The position numbers and the translations under genes are program-made. From positions 1,426,001 to 1,490,000 of the forward strand of contig OX337240.1 in NCBI GenBank assembly GCA_946965045.2: a DNA stretch of 64,000 nucleotides, read 5' to 3'. The first letter of the stretch is position 1. Every line of letters begins with the position of its first letter. The notes under the pieces were generated by a model that had not been told where the DNA came from, ran no database searches, and worked only from the letters and a program-made list of their open reading frames with translations. The stretch comes from Epithemia pelagica. Taxonomy: Eukaryota; Bacillariophyta; Bacillariophyceae; Surirellales; Surirellaceae. Shown piece after piece: positions 41,066-51,563 of this stretch.

Positions 41066-41572
41066 CTATTCCAGAAGAGAGAGTCCACGCAAATCCATGC
41101 CATCTTCGCTATCCGAGTAATCGTCCGATGTTTCTGTTTCTAGGGAATCTTGACGACAGAGTACTTGGTCCTTTTCCTCATCCAGGGAAGGAAGACAAAG
41201 TGGATTTCTCGGACTTTGTTTGTACAGTTCATTGGATGCCGTGAATCCTTGTCGCCGTCGCCTCCAGGATGTGCGTAATTGGCGGTTGGAGGAGGATTTG
41301 GCGAGCCTTGGACTCGTTAATGGACGATTGGGATTGGGTCGGAACCAAAAGAGCGATTTGCTCGTACCATCTGTTTGTAAATGAGCAGGCAACGACCGTG
41401 ATCGTCGTAAGATGGGCGGTGACACGTTGGTGAGGGGAGGAGCCATTGGAAAGCTGCTGTTTGTGGGAAACGAAGGGTATCCATCCTTTTTCATGGTATC
41501 AACCCAAGAGAAATGATGAACCGATGTGGACGTGGGGGAGATGATTTGGAGTTGTGTGGATGCGCTTGTCAT
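41066..41572 (-). CDS. Hypothetical 168-aa protein, Ser/Arg-rich
   Basis: Open frame with an ATG start at 41572, convergent with the pseudouridine synthase gene (193 bp between stops). The product is Ser/Pro/Arg-rich, with RRSRSLP and an acidic C-terminal cluster (ETETSDDYSDSEDGMDL). RRSRSLP resembles a 14-3-3 or basophilic-kinase site. No family recognised. Composition is protein-like and the frame covers the whole interval, but it may be spurious. Confidence 0.45.
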   Translation of the reverse strand: MTSASTQLQIISPTSTSVHHFSWVDTMKKDGYPSFPTNSSFPMAPPLTNVSPPILRRSRSLPAHLQTDGTSKSLFWFRPNPNRPLTSPRLAKSSSNRQLRTSWRRRRQGFTASNELYKQSPRNPLCLPSLDEEKDQVLCRQDSLETETSDDYSDSEDGMDLRGLSLLE

Positions 41573-42261
41573 ATGATTGTATTGACTATTTCAATTGTTG
41601 GCGTCTTGATTTGAAGGGAGGCTGTCTTTGTGAAATGAAGCGAATTCTGACATTGTGATCCACCATGTTGTTGACATACGACTGGAAAAAGAGGAAGCAA
41701 GAAAAGGATCACTCTCTAGAGAGAGAAATAATAAACAGGACTTGCAGAGCTGACGACTCAACCATAGGAAGATGACCTATGAGTTCTCGTTCCAAAACTT
41801 TGGTGTGATTGCCATTTTTTCAATTTTTGGCGAACCTTTCTATTTGCGGATGAACGGCTGGATTCTTGGATAGTTCCAACGATAACATGCACGACTGGGA
41901 GTGTACCATGATTTATTCGCTCTTGTCGGTGGTAGCAAGTCTATTTGAAAACGACGCAACACGAACGAATCAAAATTCTTATTCTCATCGTTTCCTCAAG
42001 CTAGACACGACAGACATGTTTCGAACGCTCTGTCAAGAACGTCTCATTGTGATGTGTTCCATCTACAACACGAGAATGCGGAATGCGGACGCGAATTTGC
42101 TGCTTGCTGCCGCATCACCAACTGGCACGTCGTTCGGTCGCGCATAAGTTTCCCAGTCTGTCCATCGTTTCTTTTCCTTTTTCGTTCTTCGTCGACCATG
42201 ACGGAGCACTTGAACTTGTGAAAGTAGGGTATGCAGCCACCTTCTCGTTAGAGTGTAAGAT
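41573..42261. other. Divergent intergenic region
   Basis: 689 bp between the hypothetical minus-strand ORF and the MFS gene; should contain the MFS promoter. No other feature recognised. Confidence 0.4.
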
Positions 42262-43833
42262 ATGAACGATGACGTGAATGGAACCATGTCGAATGCTGTC
42301 TCCAGCTTCTGTCAAACCTTGATGAGGATTGATCTTGTAATCATCTTTCTTGCATCATTTATTGGTGCTCTCTGCACCAGCATCGGCATCGGAATTGTCC
42401 CCGATACAATATCCGATCGATATGCCCGATTGCACCACAATTATACGGGTCCAGATTGTGGTATGGTTGGCGCTCATGGGGATGTTCCATTGGAATGTCA
42501 AGAGGGAACAGACGATGCGCAACTTGCCGCCACGTGGTCTCATGTCGGTATCTGTGTCTTTGGCTTGATTCTAAATCCAGTGGTTGGCAGTTGGTCGGAT
42601 CGTCACGGTCGAAAGGGCGCCATGATTGCAAGTCTACTCGTTGGGTGGTTGTCCGCCATTGTATTTTTTGGAACCATTGTGACACCAACCATGGATCCTT
42701 TTTGGTATTATCTGTCCTATAGTCTGGTGGGAGGATTTCAACCTCTTGGATTGACCTTTGCGGCTCTGACCGATCTCGTGCCCGAAATGCACCGAACGGG
42801 GTGTTTTGGTGTTTTAATTGCTGTCGGATACGGTGCCTATGCGATGGGTCCCTCCATTCCGTTGTTCATGGATCACAAGCAGACGGCCCTCTGTTGTGCC
42901 GTGTTGGCCACGGCCAATGTTCTACTTGCCGCACTGTTCCTACCGGAAACACTTCCGCATCATGTCCGAGAGGCCAATCAGCAAGGACCACCTTGCAATG
43001 TGGTCGAGGGCAGGAGACCATCAGAGTCTGTCTTGACTCGCCTTCTGGGTCCCATTTTTGAGCCGGTTCGAGACATTTCCATTCTCAACGAGAACTGGGC
43101 TACTCGACTCTATGCGGTTGGTGCGGTGATTAGTAGCATGGTGTTTGCATCGGACCAAACCCTGTTGATTTTTTACATTGAAGATCATTTTGCGGTTGGA
43201 GATCAAGATATTGCCTCCATGTTTCTGGCCATTGGTATTTCTGGCCTGTTACTGCAGGCATCCATACAATCACTCGTCAAAATAACCGGGGAACACAATC
43301 TGTTGATTGGGACTTTTGTGTGTGGATCTCTGCACAACTTGCTGTACGGTATGGCTAAGTGCAAACAAACCATTTTTGTGGCACTCATCGTTTCCCAAAT
43401 TACCAAACTCAACTTTCCCATCCTGCCATCCTTGGCTTCCAAACAAGTTCCGGAAACCATGCAGGGTCGGATCCAAGGTGCTCTTTCAGCTTGTATGGCC
43501 ATTGGTTCGGCCGCCGGCCCCGTGTCCATGGAGTTTGTCTATCATCATACCAAAAACAAGACCCGGTATGGACCCGGTTTTATGTTTGTCTATGCGGCTG
43601 GACTGTACCTGTTTGGAACGGCGGTGGTAACCATGGTGCCTCGGACGACCCACGAGACGGAACAAGACTCTGGATCGCCCGCACAACAACGTGAGGGTTC
43701 GCAAGACAATGACGTAGATTGCGATCCAGAGGATGTATCGTTTAGGGAATCCTTGCTGGTGGAAGAGTCGACGAGTACAATGGATCTGGAAGAGCCACTT
43801 CTTCCACAAGCTACATCAGATACAGACCAGTGA
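42262..43833 (+). CDS. Major facilitator superfamily transporter, MFSD14/tetracycline-resistance-like
   Basis: Intronless ORF of 523 aa with about 12 hydrophobic segments. The MFS signature between helices 2 and 3 is clear: LNPVVGSWSDRHGRKGAM, in the G-x-x-x-D-R-x-G-R-[KR] form. A long loop with Cys (GPDCGMVGAHGDVPLECQEG) follows helix 1, and PETLP follows helix 6, both usual in the MFSD14/Hiat1 and TetA-like groups. The C-terminal 70 residues are acidic with a di-leucine-like EEPLLPQ, suggesting endosomal or lysosomal sorting (inference). Substrate unknown. Confidence 0.88.
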   Translation: MNDDVNGTMSNAVSSFCQTLMRIDLVIIFLASFIGALCTSIGIGIVPDTISDRYARLHHNYTGPDCGMVGAHGDVPLECQEGTDDAQLAATWSHVGICVFGLILNPVVGSWSDRHGRKGAMIASLLVGWLSAIVFFGTIVTPTMDPFWYYLSYSLVGGFQPLGLTFAALTDLVPEMHRTGCFGVLIAVGYGAYAMGPSIPLFMDHKQTALCCAVLATANVLLAALFLPETLPHHVREANQQGPPCNVVEGRRPSESVLTRLLGPIFEPVRDISILNENWATRLYAVGAVISSMVFASDQTLLIFYIEDHFAVGDQDIASMFLAIGISGLLLQASIQSLVKITGEHNLLIGTFVCGSLHNLLYGMAKCKQTIFVALIVSQITKLNFPILPSLASKQVPETMQGRIQGALSACMAIGSAAGPVSMEFVYHHTKNKTRYGPGFMFVYAAGLYLFGTAVVTMVPRTTHETEQDSGSPAQQREGSQDNDVDCDPEDVSFRESLLVEESTSTMDLEEPLLPQATSDTDQ

Positions 43834-44204
43834 ACGGGCAAGAGCAGAGAAATCGTTTGTTTCCAAAATCCCAGCGTAGCAGTATGGAAACTCAGTTTGA
43901 AGAATGATGCTGTGGAAGCTTGATTGAGACACTGACAAGTGATTCGCCAATACGACATTGCAGATGATATCACCTCAAGGTTGCATGATATTGAAAGAAA
44001 GGTCTATCAAGTTAAACTGTTAAGATGTGGAAAATGGAGATTGGTCATTCAAAAAACGTTGTCAAGGATTGTTCGTCGTGTAAATACAACATGCATTCAT
44101 GCACGGGTCATGTTGGAGAGTCACCATGCTCGAGAAGGAATTAAAGAATAAAGATCATACGAGATCTACCAAGGGATACGGCTGACGAAGCTCTGAGAAC
44201 TGTG
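43834..44204. other. Intergenic: 3' side of MFS gene and of the disrupted ORF
   Basis: 371 bp between the MFS stop and the inferred stop of the transposon-split ORF. No feature recognised. Confidence 0.4.
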
Positions 44205-44284
44205 TCAGAGTCGCAGCGGATGGCATAGTATCCTTCGTATATCTTCGTCCCATATGCTTGGGTTCTGTTCTCTTGGAAAGTTGG
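44205..44284 (-). pseudogene. 3' fragment of ORF split by Copia element A
   Basis: Continues the ORF whose first 75 codons lie at 58367-58592. Removing element A and one copy of its 5-bp target duplication joins the halves in frame (306 bp, 102 codons including stop). This part encodes TNFPREQNPSIWDEDIRRIL and ends at TGA 44205-44207. A later splice site cannot be excluded. Confidence 0.4.
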
Positions 44285-44289
44285 TGTCT

Positions 44290-44508
44290 TGTGATTTCTA
44301 CGATAGGTTGGGAAGACGTAATCGTAGGGGCATTCGTAGATCGGTTGTTTTGTTATTATGAGCTTTATACGTTCTAAAAGGATGACAAGGGCAAGCCTTT
44401 ATTCACCTAACGCTTGTCCTTGCAGTCGTATGCAAAGCGAAGCGAACATCCTGTAGATTGGGTAGTCTAGGTGACCGCGAGACGTGCTATGGTTGCTATA
44501 TTCTCACA
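44290..44508 (-). repeat. 3' LTR of element A
   Basis: 219 bp, TG...CA ends, four differences (all transitions) from the other LTR at 58148-58366. In element orientation this is the downstream LTR; a purine tract GGGAGGGAG (complement of 44509-44517) abuts its start, as expected for plus-strand priming. Confidence 0.93.
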
Positions 44509-44534
44509 CTCCCTCCCATGAACGGGTTGCTAGG

Positions 44535-45552
44535 TCACCATCCCTGTATCCGTTGTCGAAATTTGCGAAATGCAGATTCGGGTATTGGCTTTGTGAGCAG
44601 ATCTGCCAGTTGGTCATCAGTTGGAGTCGCGACCAAAGTGAGTTCGTCCAAGTGTGACCGAAAGTGGTGATAATAATTGTTAGGAGTAAGATGTTTTGTG
44701 CGTGGTCTGTATTTTGGCAGCTTGGCCATTTCTAGCGCACCACTGTTGTCTTCGAAGACTTGACAGTGAATCTTGGGTGGTTCCAAGTCGATGATAACTC
44801 CATGTTGTTTAGCTTCCTTGGCCAACTCCATTAGAGGTATCACCTCCCTCAAAGCGGTAGACAATGCAATGTACTCTGCTTCAGTCGTTGAAAGAGCAGT
44901 CAATGTCTGTAGTTTGGAAGCCCAAGTGATCGGACAACCTGCATAAGTGATGATCCATCCTGATCTCGACTTCGATGTCATGGGATCATGGGCCGCATGT
45001 GGTTGGAACCAGTTTCCTGCAAAATCAGAGTCAACCCAACATTCGAAGCTCTTCTTCGGATCGGGCTTCATATAATACCCTTTCTTGGCCGTCTCTTTAA
45101 GGTAGCGTCCAATCCGTTTGATTGCCAGTTGATGACTCTGTTTGGGTTGTTCAGAGAATCTGGCACATTGATGGACTATGAAAGAGATGTCCGGCCTCGT
45201 TGACTTTTCCAGAAAGTTGAGCTTGCCGATGACACTCCTGTAATGAAACTCCTTGTTCATCGGTGCTCCCTCTGGGTCCTTATGCAGTAATTGTTGGGTA
45301 GATGGGGTAGAGCGACCATTCGTATTATCCTGTAGGTGAAGGTCTTTCAATATTGAAGCGATAAGTTGTGGTTGGCTGAGTTTCAACCTTCCACCGGTTC
45401 TTTGCTCCACTTTGACACCCAAGTAATCGTTGACGTCACCCAAATCGTCGATGGTGAAATTTTCCTTGGCTCGTTTGAGATCATCAATTGCTTCTTCAAT
45501 TTCCGTCAGTTTGGGGCTCATCAAGATGCAATCATCGATGTACACCAAGAAT
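44535..45552 (-). pseudogene. Element A pol fragment: RT C-terminal part and RNase H
   Basis: Begins after the TIR insertion with FLVYIDDCILMSP, the RT active-site Y-x-D-D, and continues through DVNDYLGVKV, the tether, and a Copia RNase H (CWVDSDFAGNW, ALSTTEAEYIALS, VFEDNSGALEMAK, DQLADLLTKPI) to the stop at 44535. Contiguous in sense with the RT fragment at 46930-47037 once the insertion is removed (FYRG|K|FLVYIDD in frame). Confidence 0.85.
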
Positions 45553-46929
45553 CCCTCGGTATCAGTGTCCACTGCTTAGCTGTTTTTTGTCTGTGCAACC
45601 TTCATAGGTTCCCAAGTGGACACAGACAGGAAATTTCACTTTTCGTCTGTCCTTTTCACCAAAATGATTCCTCGTGCTGGTGGAAATGCCGGCGTGCAAG
45701 TAGCCGTTGGCGGTTGGCACCTTCCTGTGACCGTGACCACGATTCAAATTTGGAATCCTTTCATACTCGTCACAAAAAATTTCACGCGGTGTCAAAAACA
45801 TCGACATTGACCATGAAGCGAGCTCTTTACGAATCCTTGTGACCTGAAGCAGTATTTTGGTTGGTTTTCTCTCTTGTTACTTGTTGTTTGTCTCTTAGCT
45901 TCTTTCATGCCCTGCATAGTTTTCTCACACGTTATCTCATTTATCTTTGTCCATGTTAAAGTTGATGGTTTGTTGTCCTTTGATTTCGTCGCAATGAAAC
46001 GGAGGACAAGTCATTGTAGGCCATTTGCCACAACTTTTCCTTTGCTTTATTCGTAGTGCTGTTTGATTGTTGGTTGGTTGTCTTCATATCTTTGTAGCAT
46101 GTTTTTTTACACTCATCATTGTGTTTCGCCCATCCATCATCCGTGTCGACCACAGAACCTTTCGTTGAGTGGTAGATCTAGATGACGACAACTGCAGCAT
46201 CTTGTTGTCACTAGTCCTACTATTACTAGAGGAGTAGTCGTCATGGATCATAGAGTCTATCGGATATGCTGGAAGATGGCTTCTTACTTGCTTCAGAGTG
46301 TCATGGTTGTTGAAAACAAGGAAATAACACGCTGCAACGATCTTACAAAAACTATGAAAGATGAGAACTAAACTACGGATAAAAACTCCTCCAAAATTCA
46401 AAGAAAAGAAGCTTTATGTTGTGGTTTCCAATTTTAAGCCGAGGCTCGAATGGAGAATAGGCATTCCATAGGCACAAAACTTTCACTCTCAAAGAAGTGG
46501 AGAGAGACAGTTGGCGAATGGAGAATATCAGAAGAGAAAAACGAATACAAGAGTGAGGGAGAAGTTAGAATGACAGTACAAGAGCTGTTGTCATGGAAAC
46601 ATTTTGTGCGTTCAAACTTACCTCAATTGCATGAAAGGCGACAATTCATGCCATGCCATTGTGAACTGTGATGGCCTCTGTGTGATTTTATGGCGGATTT
46701 GGATGGCGCATTCTGCGAAGACCAACCAACCGTCATCCACACAGGGCCGCTTGCTGGGCTTGCGTCTGTTTCATGAACTGTGAAAACTCCAGCTGGGTAT
46801 GCGCGCCAATTTGCTTTTTAGCCATTTCCATTTGAGTCAAAAAGGAAATTTCCTGTCTGTGTCCACTTGGGAACCTATGAAGGTGGCACAGACAAAAAAC
46901 AGCTAAGCAGTGGACACTGATAACGAGGG
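45553..46929. mobile_element. 1.38-kb DNA-transposon-like element with about 85-bp terminal inverted repeats
   Basis: Left end 45553-45637 and right end 46844-46929 are near-perfect inverted repeats beginning CCCTCG[G/T]TATCAGTGTCC and reaching GGAAATTTC, with only a few mismatches. It interrupts the RT of element A; excision rejoins the RT in frame. No clear target duplication is seen, and the internal 1.2 kb has only short frames on both strands, with no recognisable transposase, so it looks non-autonomous or decayed. Superfamily unknown. The outermost few bases may belong to the host element. Confidence 0.8.
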
Positions 46930-47037
46930 TTCCCACGGTAGAACAAGCAAGGGTCTAATTTACTAGGCGTAAAGCCCAGATCTTTAAGCCCTTTTTTCCA
47001 CACCCTAGGCGCTTGCTTAGTGCCATAGATGTTGCGA
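46930..47037 (-). pseudogene. Element A pol fragment: RT middle part
   Basis: 108 bp between the two insertions; too short to appear as an ORF. It reads RNIYGTKQAPRVW, then a GLKDLGFTPSKLDPCLFYRG stretch, matching the Copia RT segment just before the Y-x-D-D motif. Confidence 0.8.
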
Positions 47038-47042
47038 AGTAG

Positions 47043-47411
47043 TAGTAGATCTACATCCGTGGGGAGGCACGAGGAGGGGCTATTGACTCCGAGAAGGGCA
47101 ATAGCTCCGAGAAGTGGACCGCCTTCTAAATCCGCTTAAGCGGATTTGGCGGTCCACGACGAGGAGCTATTGCCCGCCGAGGAGTCAATAGCCCCGACAA
47201 GTGCCCCCACGACCAGTAGGGGATGTCGCTTGCTTCTATAACCTCCGAGCCCCCCCCCCTAATTAACTGTCACACTTTTTTCCCAGGACTGTTTTTTTTG
47301 CTCCGCACTAGCTTTTCTTGCTCCGCACTTGCTCGCGTATGAGAGCACGGCCGTCGTGGGCAATATAAGGCTATATTAGACGAAAATCCTACTTCCATTC
47401 CGAGGAGCTAT
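47043..47411. mobile_element. 369-bp insertion with 5-bp target duplication and modular long hairpin
   Basis: Flanked by AGTAG (47038-47042 and 47412-47416). It splits the RT of element A between CLKLL and RNIYG; removing it and one duplication restores the reading. It contains the hairpin at 47059-47210, a run of C (near 47252-47261) and two copies of TTGCTCCGCACT. No ORF. Ends (TAGTAGATC...GAGGAGCTAT) are not inverted repeats. Class unknown. Confidence 0.7.
47059..47210. repeat. Long interrupted palindrome: four to five perfect stems separated by symmetric 5-nt internal loops
   Basis: Arms pair as GTGGGGAGGCAC/GTGCCCCCAC (47059-47070 with 47201-47210), GGGGCTATTGACTCC/GGAGTCAATAGCCCC (47076-47090 with 47181-47195), GGGCAATAGCTCC/GGAGCTATTGCCC (47096-47108 with 47163-47175), GTGGACCGCC/GGCGGTCCAC (47114-47123 with 47148-47157) and the tip AAATCCGCTTAAGCGGATTT (47128-47147). 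Mismatched segments between successive stems are 5 nt on each side: GAGGA/GACAA, GAGAA/GCCGA and GAGAA/GACGA. Confidence 0.92.
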
Positions 47412-47869
47412 AGTAGTTTGAGACAGTGTGTCTTTGGAGAAATTCCTGGCTGGTAGTGATAGCCTTGTGGGAAATTCATATATAGTTGGACCTCTGCAGG
47501 TGCTTGAGGAAACGCTAGCACAAAATCGAGTTGTCGTGTGTGCCAACCTCGGAGCAAGGACAAAACAAAGAAGAACCGTAAGGTAGTCCACATTACTACT
47601 GGGGCATAAGTTTCCCAGTAGTTGATGCCATACTGTTGTTGGCCTCCATGCACGTTAAGACGTGCTTTCCATTTGTAGATCTCTCTGGTGTCGATGCGTC
47701 GTTTCCTCTTCATGGACCAAACCATGTTGACAATCTTTGTACCTGATGGTACCTGTGAGCGTCTCACAACTTTCCAATGTTGTCGTTGCTCATGGTCTGC
47801 CAATTCTTTGTCCATGGCAATGCAAAATTGCTTGCGGTCAGGCTGACTCATGGCCTCATTGAGGTACAT
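47408..47869 (-). pseudogene. Element A pol fragment: RT N-terminal part
   Basis: Encodes MYLNEAMSQPDRKQFCIAMD, then KARLNVHGGQQQYGINYWET, YAPVVMWTTLRFFFVLSLL and QLDFVLAFPQAPAEVQLYMN, the start of a Copia RT. It ends at CLKLL where the 369-bp element is inserted. It is in a different frame from the integrase ORF just upstream, so a one-base indel lies near 47870-47900. Confidence 0.85.
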
Positions 47870-50325
47870 GGTGTCAGGGTCAGCACTGGCTGCAAAGGAT
47901 CCTCCAGTTGTTGTTGGATCTCATATTGTTGTTGAGCTGTTGGGACCAGTTCATTGTCATCCTGGTCCACTAGCGTCTCCCATGCCACGAGTCCTTGTTG
48001 TCTTTGTTGGACTCCTTCTGCGTATCGTTGAGTATTCCGTACGACTCGTCCACTGCGCGTTTGTCGCTGTAGAGTAGGTTGCTCTGCCTGACCTCCCTCA
48101 GGCTCTGGCATGGGTTGATGGATTGGTTCCAAAGGTGGCTCATCCACTGGAAGAGGGACGATGTCATCTTCCATTGGAGGTATCAATGAGTGTTGCTGAT
48201 TGGGAGCTCTGACTGGTCGTAGGATGTCAGCTTTCTCAGGCAACATATTGGTGGATTGTTGATGCGTTCTTTGTTTCTTCTTCACTGTGAGCCGGCTAAG
48301 ATATTTCCGGTCAGGCTCTGGTGTATCAAAGTCTGTGGCTTTGCCAGTCACAGTTTCAAAGAAATCGTCATGTTTCACATGGAATTGGGGAGATACATGA
48401 CCGGTTCTCGGATTCAGAACCAAACTGATAGACCTGGCGTGATTGGGAGATGGTCCCAGATAGATTCCAAGTCTTGAACGCACTTTCCACTTGTGCAGCC
48501 CCTTCTGGGCTTGTAAATTGTTGTCCAAAACGTAGGTTGGGCATCCAAAGGTGTGGAAATGCCGAATCTTGGGCATGACTTCCACTCCAGAGAAGATTTC
48601 CTCGGGTGAGCGTTGGTCTTTGATTGTTGGGATTGCATTAATGGCAGCGTTGGCAGTCCTTAATGCATATGGCCATAGATGTATGTTAAGCATCCTAGGC
48701 CATTTCCCAATCGCATACAAAAGCATAGTTCGAGTCTGCTCTTGTAAGTCCCGAATCTTCTTCTCTGCAATACCGTTTTGGAAATGGGCATTGACTCCAC
48801 AGTAAGTGAGTCCCTGTCCATGGGCCTGACAGTCTCGGATGAAACCATTGTCAGCAAAGCGTCCGTTGTCAGCATGGTAATGCTGAATCCTGACTCCGCG
48901 ATCTCTCGCATATCGTTCAAAGGCGTGCTTGGCCAGTACCGTCTCTTCGCTGGTGAGTCGCCTTTGTAGGAAGACGAAAGACAAGCGTGAGTACTGATCG
49001 ACGAACACTGTGGCATATTTGTACCGCCGGGTTGTCAAGATGCCCTTGAGTTGTCCGATGAAGCCCACAGTTGTGGATTCCAGTTGATCCACAGAGACAA
49101 CTTGTCCTGGTGCTGTCACTGTGCAAACTTGTTTGCCTGTTTGTTGTGGTTTGGTTCTCCATGGTCGCCTTGTCGTCTTGCCATATTGACAGGCTGGGCA
49201 CAAAGGAATTTTGGCCTCCAACAGTTTCTTGGGCAGCTCATTTCGTTTGGCCATGAGCTGGATTCTCCGGAATGAGACATGGCCCAATCGGTAATGCCAA
49301 CGCAACAATTCATCGTGTGGTGTTAAATTGCGTGGCTCCTCGTCATCAGGTATGACATGTGGTTTGTCTGGTAAGGCAAAGTCCACTTGACTTGTTGTTG
49401 GCAAGTCGTCAATGGTGACTGGCACGTCGTCACCTTGTTGTCTGATTGGTGGATCCGTCGTTGTTGGTGGATCGACTGGGTCAGGTGGTTGAAATGACAT
49501 GTCGTCGTCATCCAACTGTCGTGGCGCAGTGGATTCATCATCAGGTATGATGTGAGTCTCGAACACTGCTTCTTCCATCTCGTGTTCCCAGTTGTGTGCC
49601 ACATTAGCCATGAAAGTGGCAAAGCGTTTGTATCCGGATGCCGTTCTTGCAAGGCCAATGTTGAGTTTAGTGTCCAATGGGATAGACTTCCTGTAGCGTC
49701 GTTGATCCCAAAACAACACGACATGTTTGCTTGTCGTCATACACCCGGTGCCTTCTGCCATGGGTTTTTGATCATGGGCTTGTTGGGCCCATTGTTGTGG
49801 ACACAGTATTCGGTGAGAAGCATCAGGCACATAGTAAAGATTGCAAATTACAAACCTGTGCTCCACTCAATTGTCATCTTCGAATCTCCAGGCCACTGTT
49901 CCTCTTTTCGTAGCTAGCACTTTTTGGCGACTGATGCCTGTGACTTGAGCACTGACATTCGTCGGAGGCTGTAGGAAGTCAGCAAGATCATTAGTGATGC
50001 ATGCTGACGCTCCAATGTCGATGAGTATTACAACGGAGTCTGTGTCAAACGCGGTTTCTCGTGCTTGAGGCTCGAGTTCTGCGTCGTCATTCGACTTGGT
50101 AGTTGCCATAGTAACCGTGTAAACTCGCAAGTGGTAGCAATGAGTGCGCGCCAGACTTCTAAAGCGGACACCCGCCTCGCTTGCGTCTGCGAGTCCGCAT
50201 GCTATTGATCCAGGTTTCAACTGAACATAGCCAAGGTAGCATAGACCTGCGCCATAGATATCGCATCCAATGAAGGATGATGGATGGTCGTTGATATCGT
50301 TTCGGCACATATGGTTCATAGTCAT
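47848..50325 (-). pseudogene. Element A protease-integrase region with in-frame TGA
   Basis: One frame from 50325 to 47848 broken only by TGA at 49867-49869. The upstream part has a protease-like LIDIGASACITNDLADF (Asp-Ile-Gly in place of the usual Asp-Ser/Thr-Gly). Downstream are an integrase zinc finger (LRWHYRLGHVSFRRIQLM ... CPACQYGKTTRRPW), the catalytic core (VVSVDQL, HADNGRF, NGIAEKKIRDLQE supplying D, D, E) and a proline-rich linker with RQTRSGRVV. Confidence 0.85.
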
Positions 50326-51289
50326 AGGCAGGTAAGTATATATCTACAATGACTGTTGCTGCGTTAATCATGGCCACCAGTGTCATTCCTGGGTTGCCAC
50401 ACAAGTACAGTATCATCCAGTGCAACAGTCGGAGGAGTTGCATGTATGACACCGACCACCATTGTCATTCTTGGTCACTGCTCTCAGCACCGCTGTCCAT
50501 GGTATCGAAGGTAGCCATGTTGACTGTGTCAGTGCCTGAGCTTCGTTGTTGCCATTGCTGCTGGTTGGAAGTGTTGTTGCATTCGTTTGGGTGATGCAGC
50601 ACCCACTTGCCTTTGCCATCGTTGTGGTTCAAGCACCAATAGTAGAGCTTGTCATCCTTCTTCTTTGTCGGATGGCCATCCACTTTGGTCTCATTCCCAG
50701 ATGGTTTCACATCCTTCCAAGCATATTTGTTCTGCTTGGATTTATTGGATGCATCAGCAGTCGTTGCAGGGCGTTTGTTGGACGAGTTCTTGGTAGATGC
50801 CTTGCCTTGTTGCTTCCCTGAGGAAGTCTTTTTCGTTTGATTGCTGGATCGTGCATTAAGCTGCTTCTCCACTGTATGGAGTTTAGCAGTTAATGCCACA
50901 ATCTCAGATTGTTCGTCGGATGGTTGACCCCAGTCACCTGATTGCACTCGCTCTTTATATTTGTTTTCAGCTAGGACCATGAGTTGCGCACTCGTGTGGT
51001 TGGCGCGACATTCATTGTACATATTGCAAAGGTCCTTTATGTAGGCCACAAACTCAGAGTCATGTTGATCATGAGTGTAGGCCTTCCATAGATACGAAAG
51101 TAGGTCGGGTGCATCCGTACCACGCGCATTGAGCCGGGCCTGTTGTGTTCTCACCCAGTTGTTGAACAGGGTAATATTGCCCTCAAGCTCAGTCAGTTTG
51201 TCGGACATATCGATGAGAGTGTCTCTGATATGGGCTGTAGTTGCCCTATTGTCGATGTAGGTGAGGACGACAATCTGTTTGAGAAGACA
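50159..51289 (-). pseudogene. Element A gag, C-terminal part
   Basis: Gag-like frame entering from the element B insertion point at 51289 and ending at TGA 50465-50467, after a zinc-knuckle-like YYWCLNHNDGKGKWVLHHPNEC region and SGAESSDQE. The same frame stays open for about 97 more codons after the TGA (to 50159). The N-terminal part of gag lies at 57573-58050, on the other side of element B. Confidence 0.8.
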
Positions 51290-51521
51290 TGTTGTTTTAA
51301 CCGTGGTCACTGCCGATTAAAAGGGCCAACTAGTTTCGTAAAAGGAAATTGAGTAAATTATAAGGGTATGGTCATGTTACGCTATGGGTGCGAATGGACT
51401 GACGTTGGAGGGACGTCAGTTGATAAGTGCCAAGTGATGTGCGTCAGGAAAATGACCTGTTGCACTTGGAAGATTCCCCCAGGTTCCGATTGCGCCCGGC
51501 GGCAATTGGGAACTTCCAACA
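51290..51521 (-). repeat. 3' LTR of element B
   Basis: 232 bp, near-identical to 57341-57572. Contains TGACGT (51400-51405), ACGTCA (51413-51418) and GCGTCA (51441-51446, reverse complement TGACGC). Confidence 0.95.
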
Positions 51522-51563
51522 CTCCCTCTCACTTTTCAATTCGCTCCCTTTTTGTGATGCATC

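Noticed and set aside
41866-42147. 93-codon plus-strand frame upstream of the MFS gene
   Set aside because: No ATG near its start and no recognisable features; more likely MFS promoter or 5' UTR.
47059-47210. CRISPR-like array
   Set aside because: The repeats are inverted and pair into one hairpin; there are no direct repeats with unique spacers, and the context is eukaryotic.
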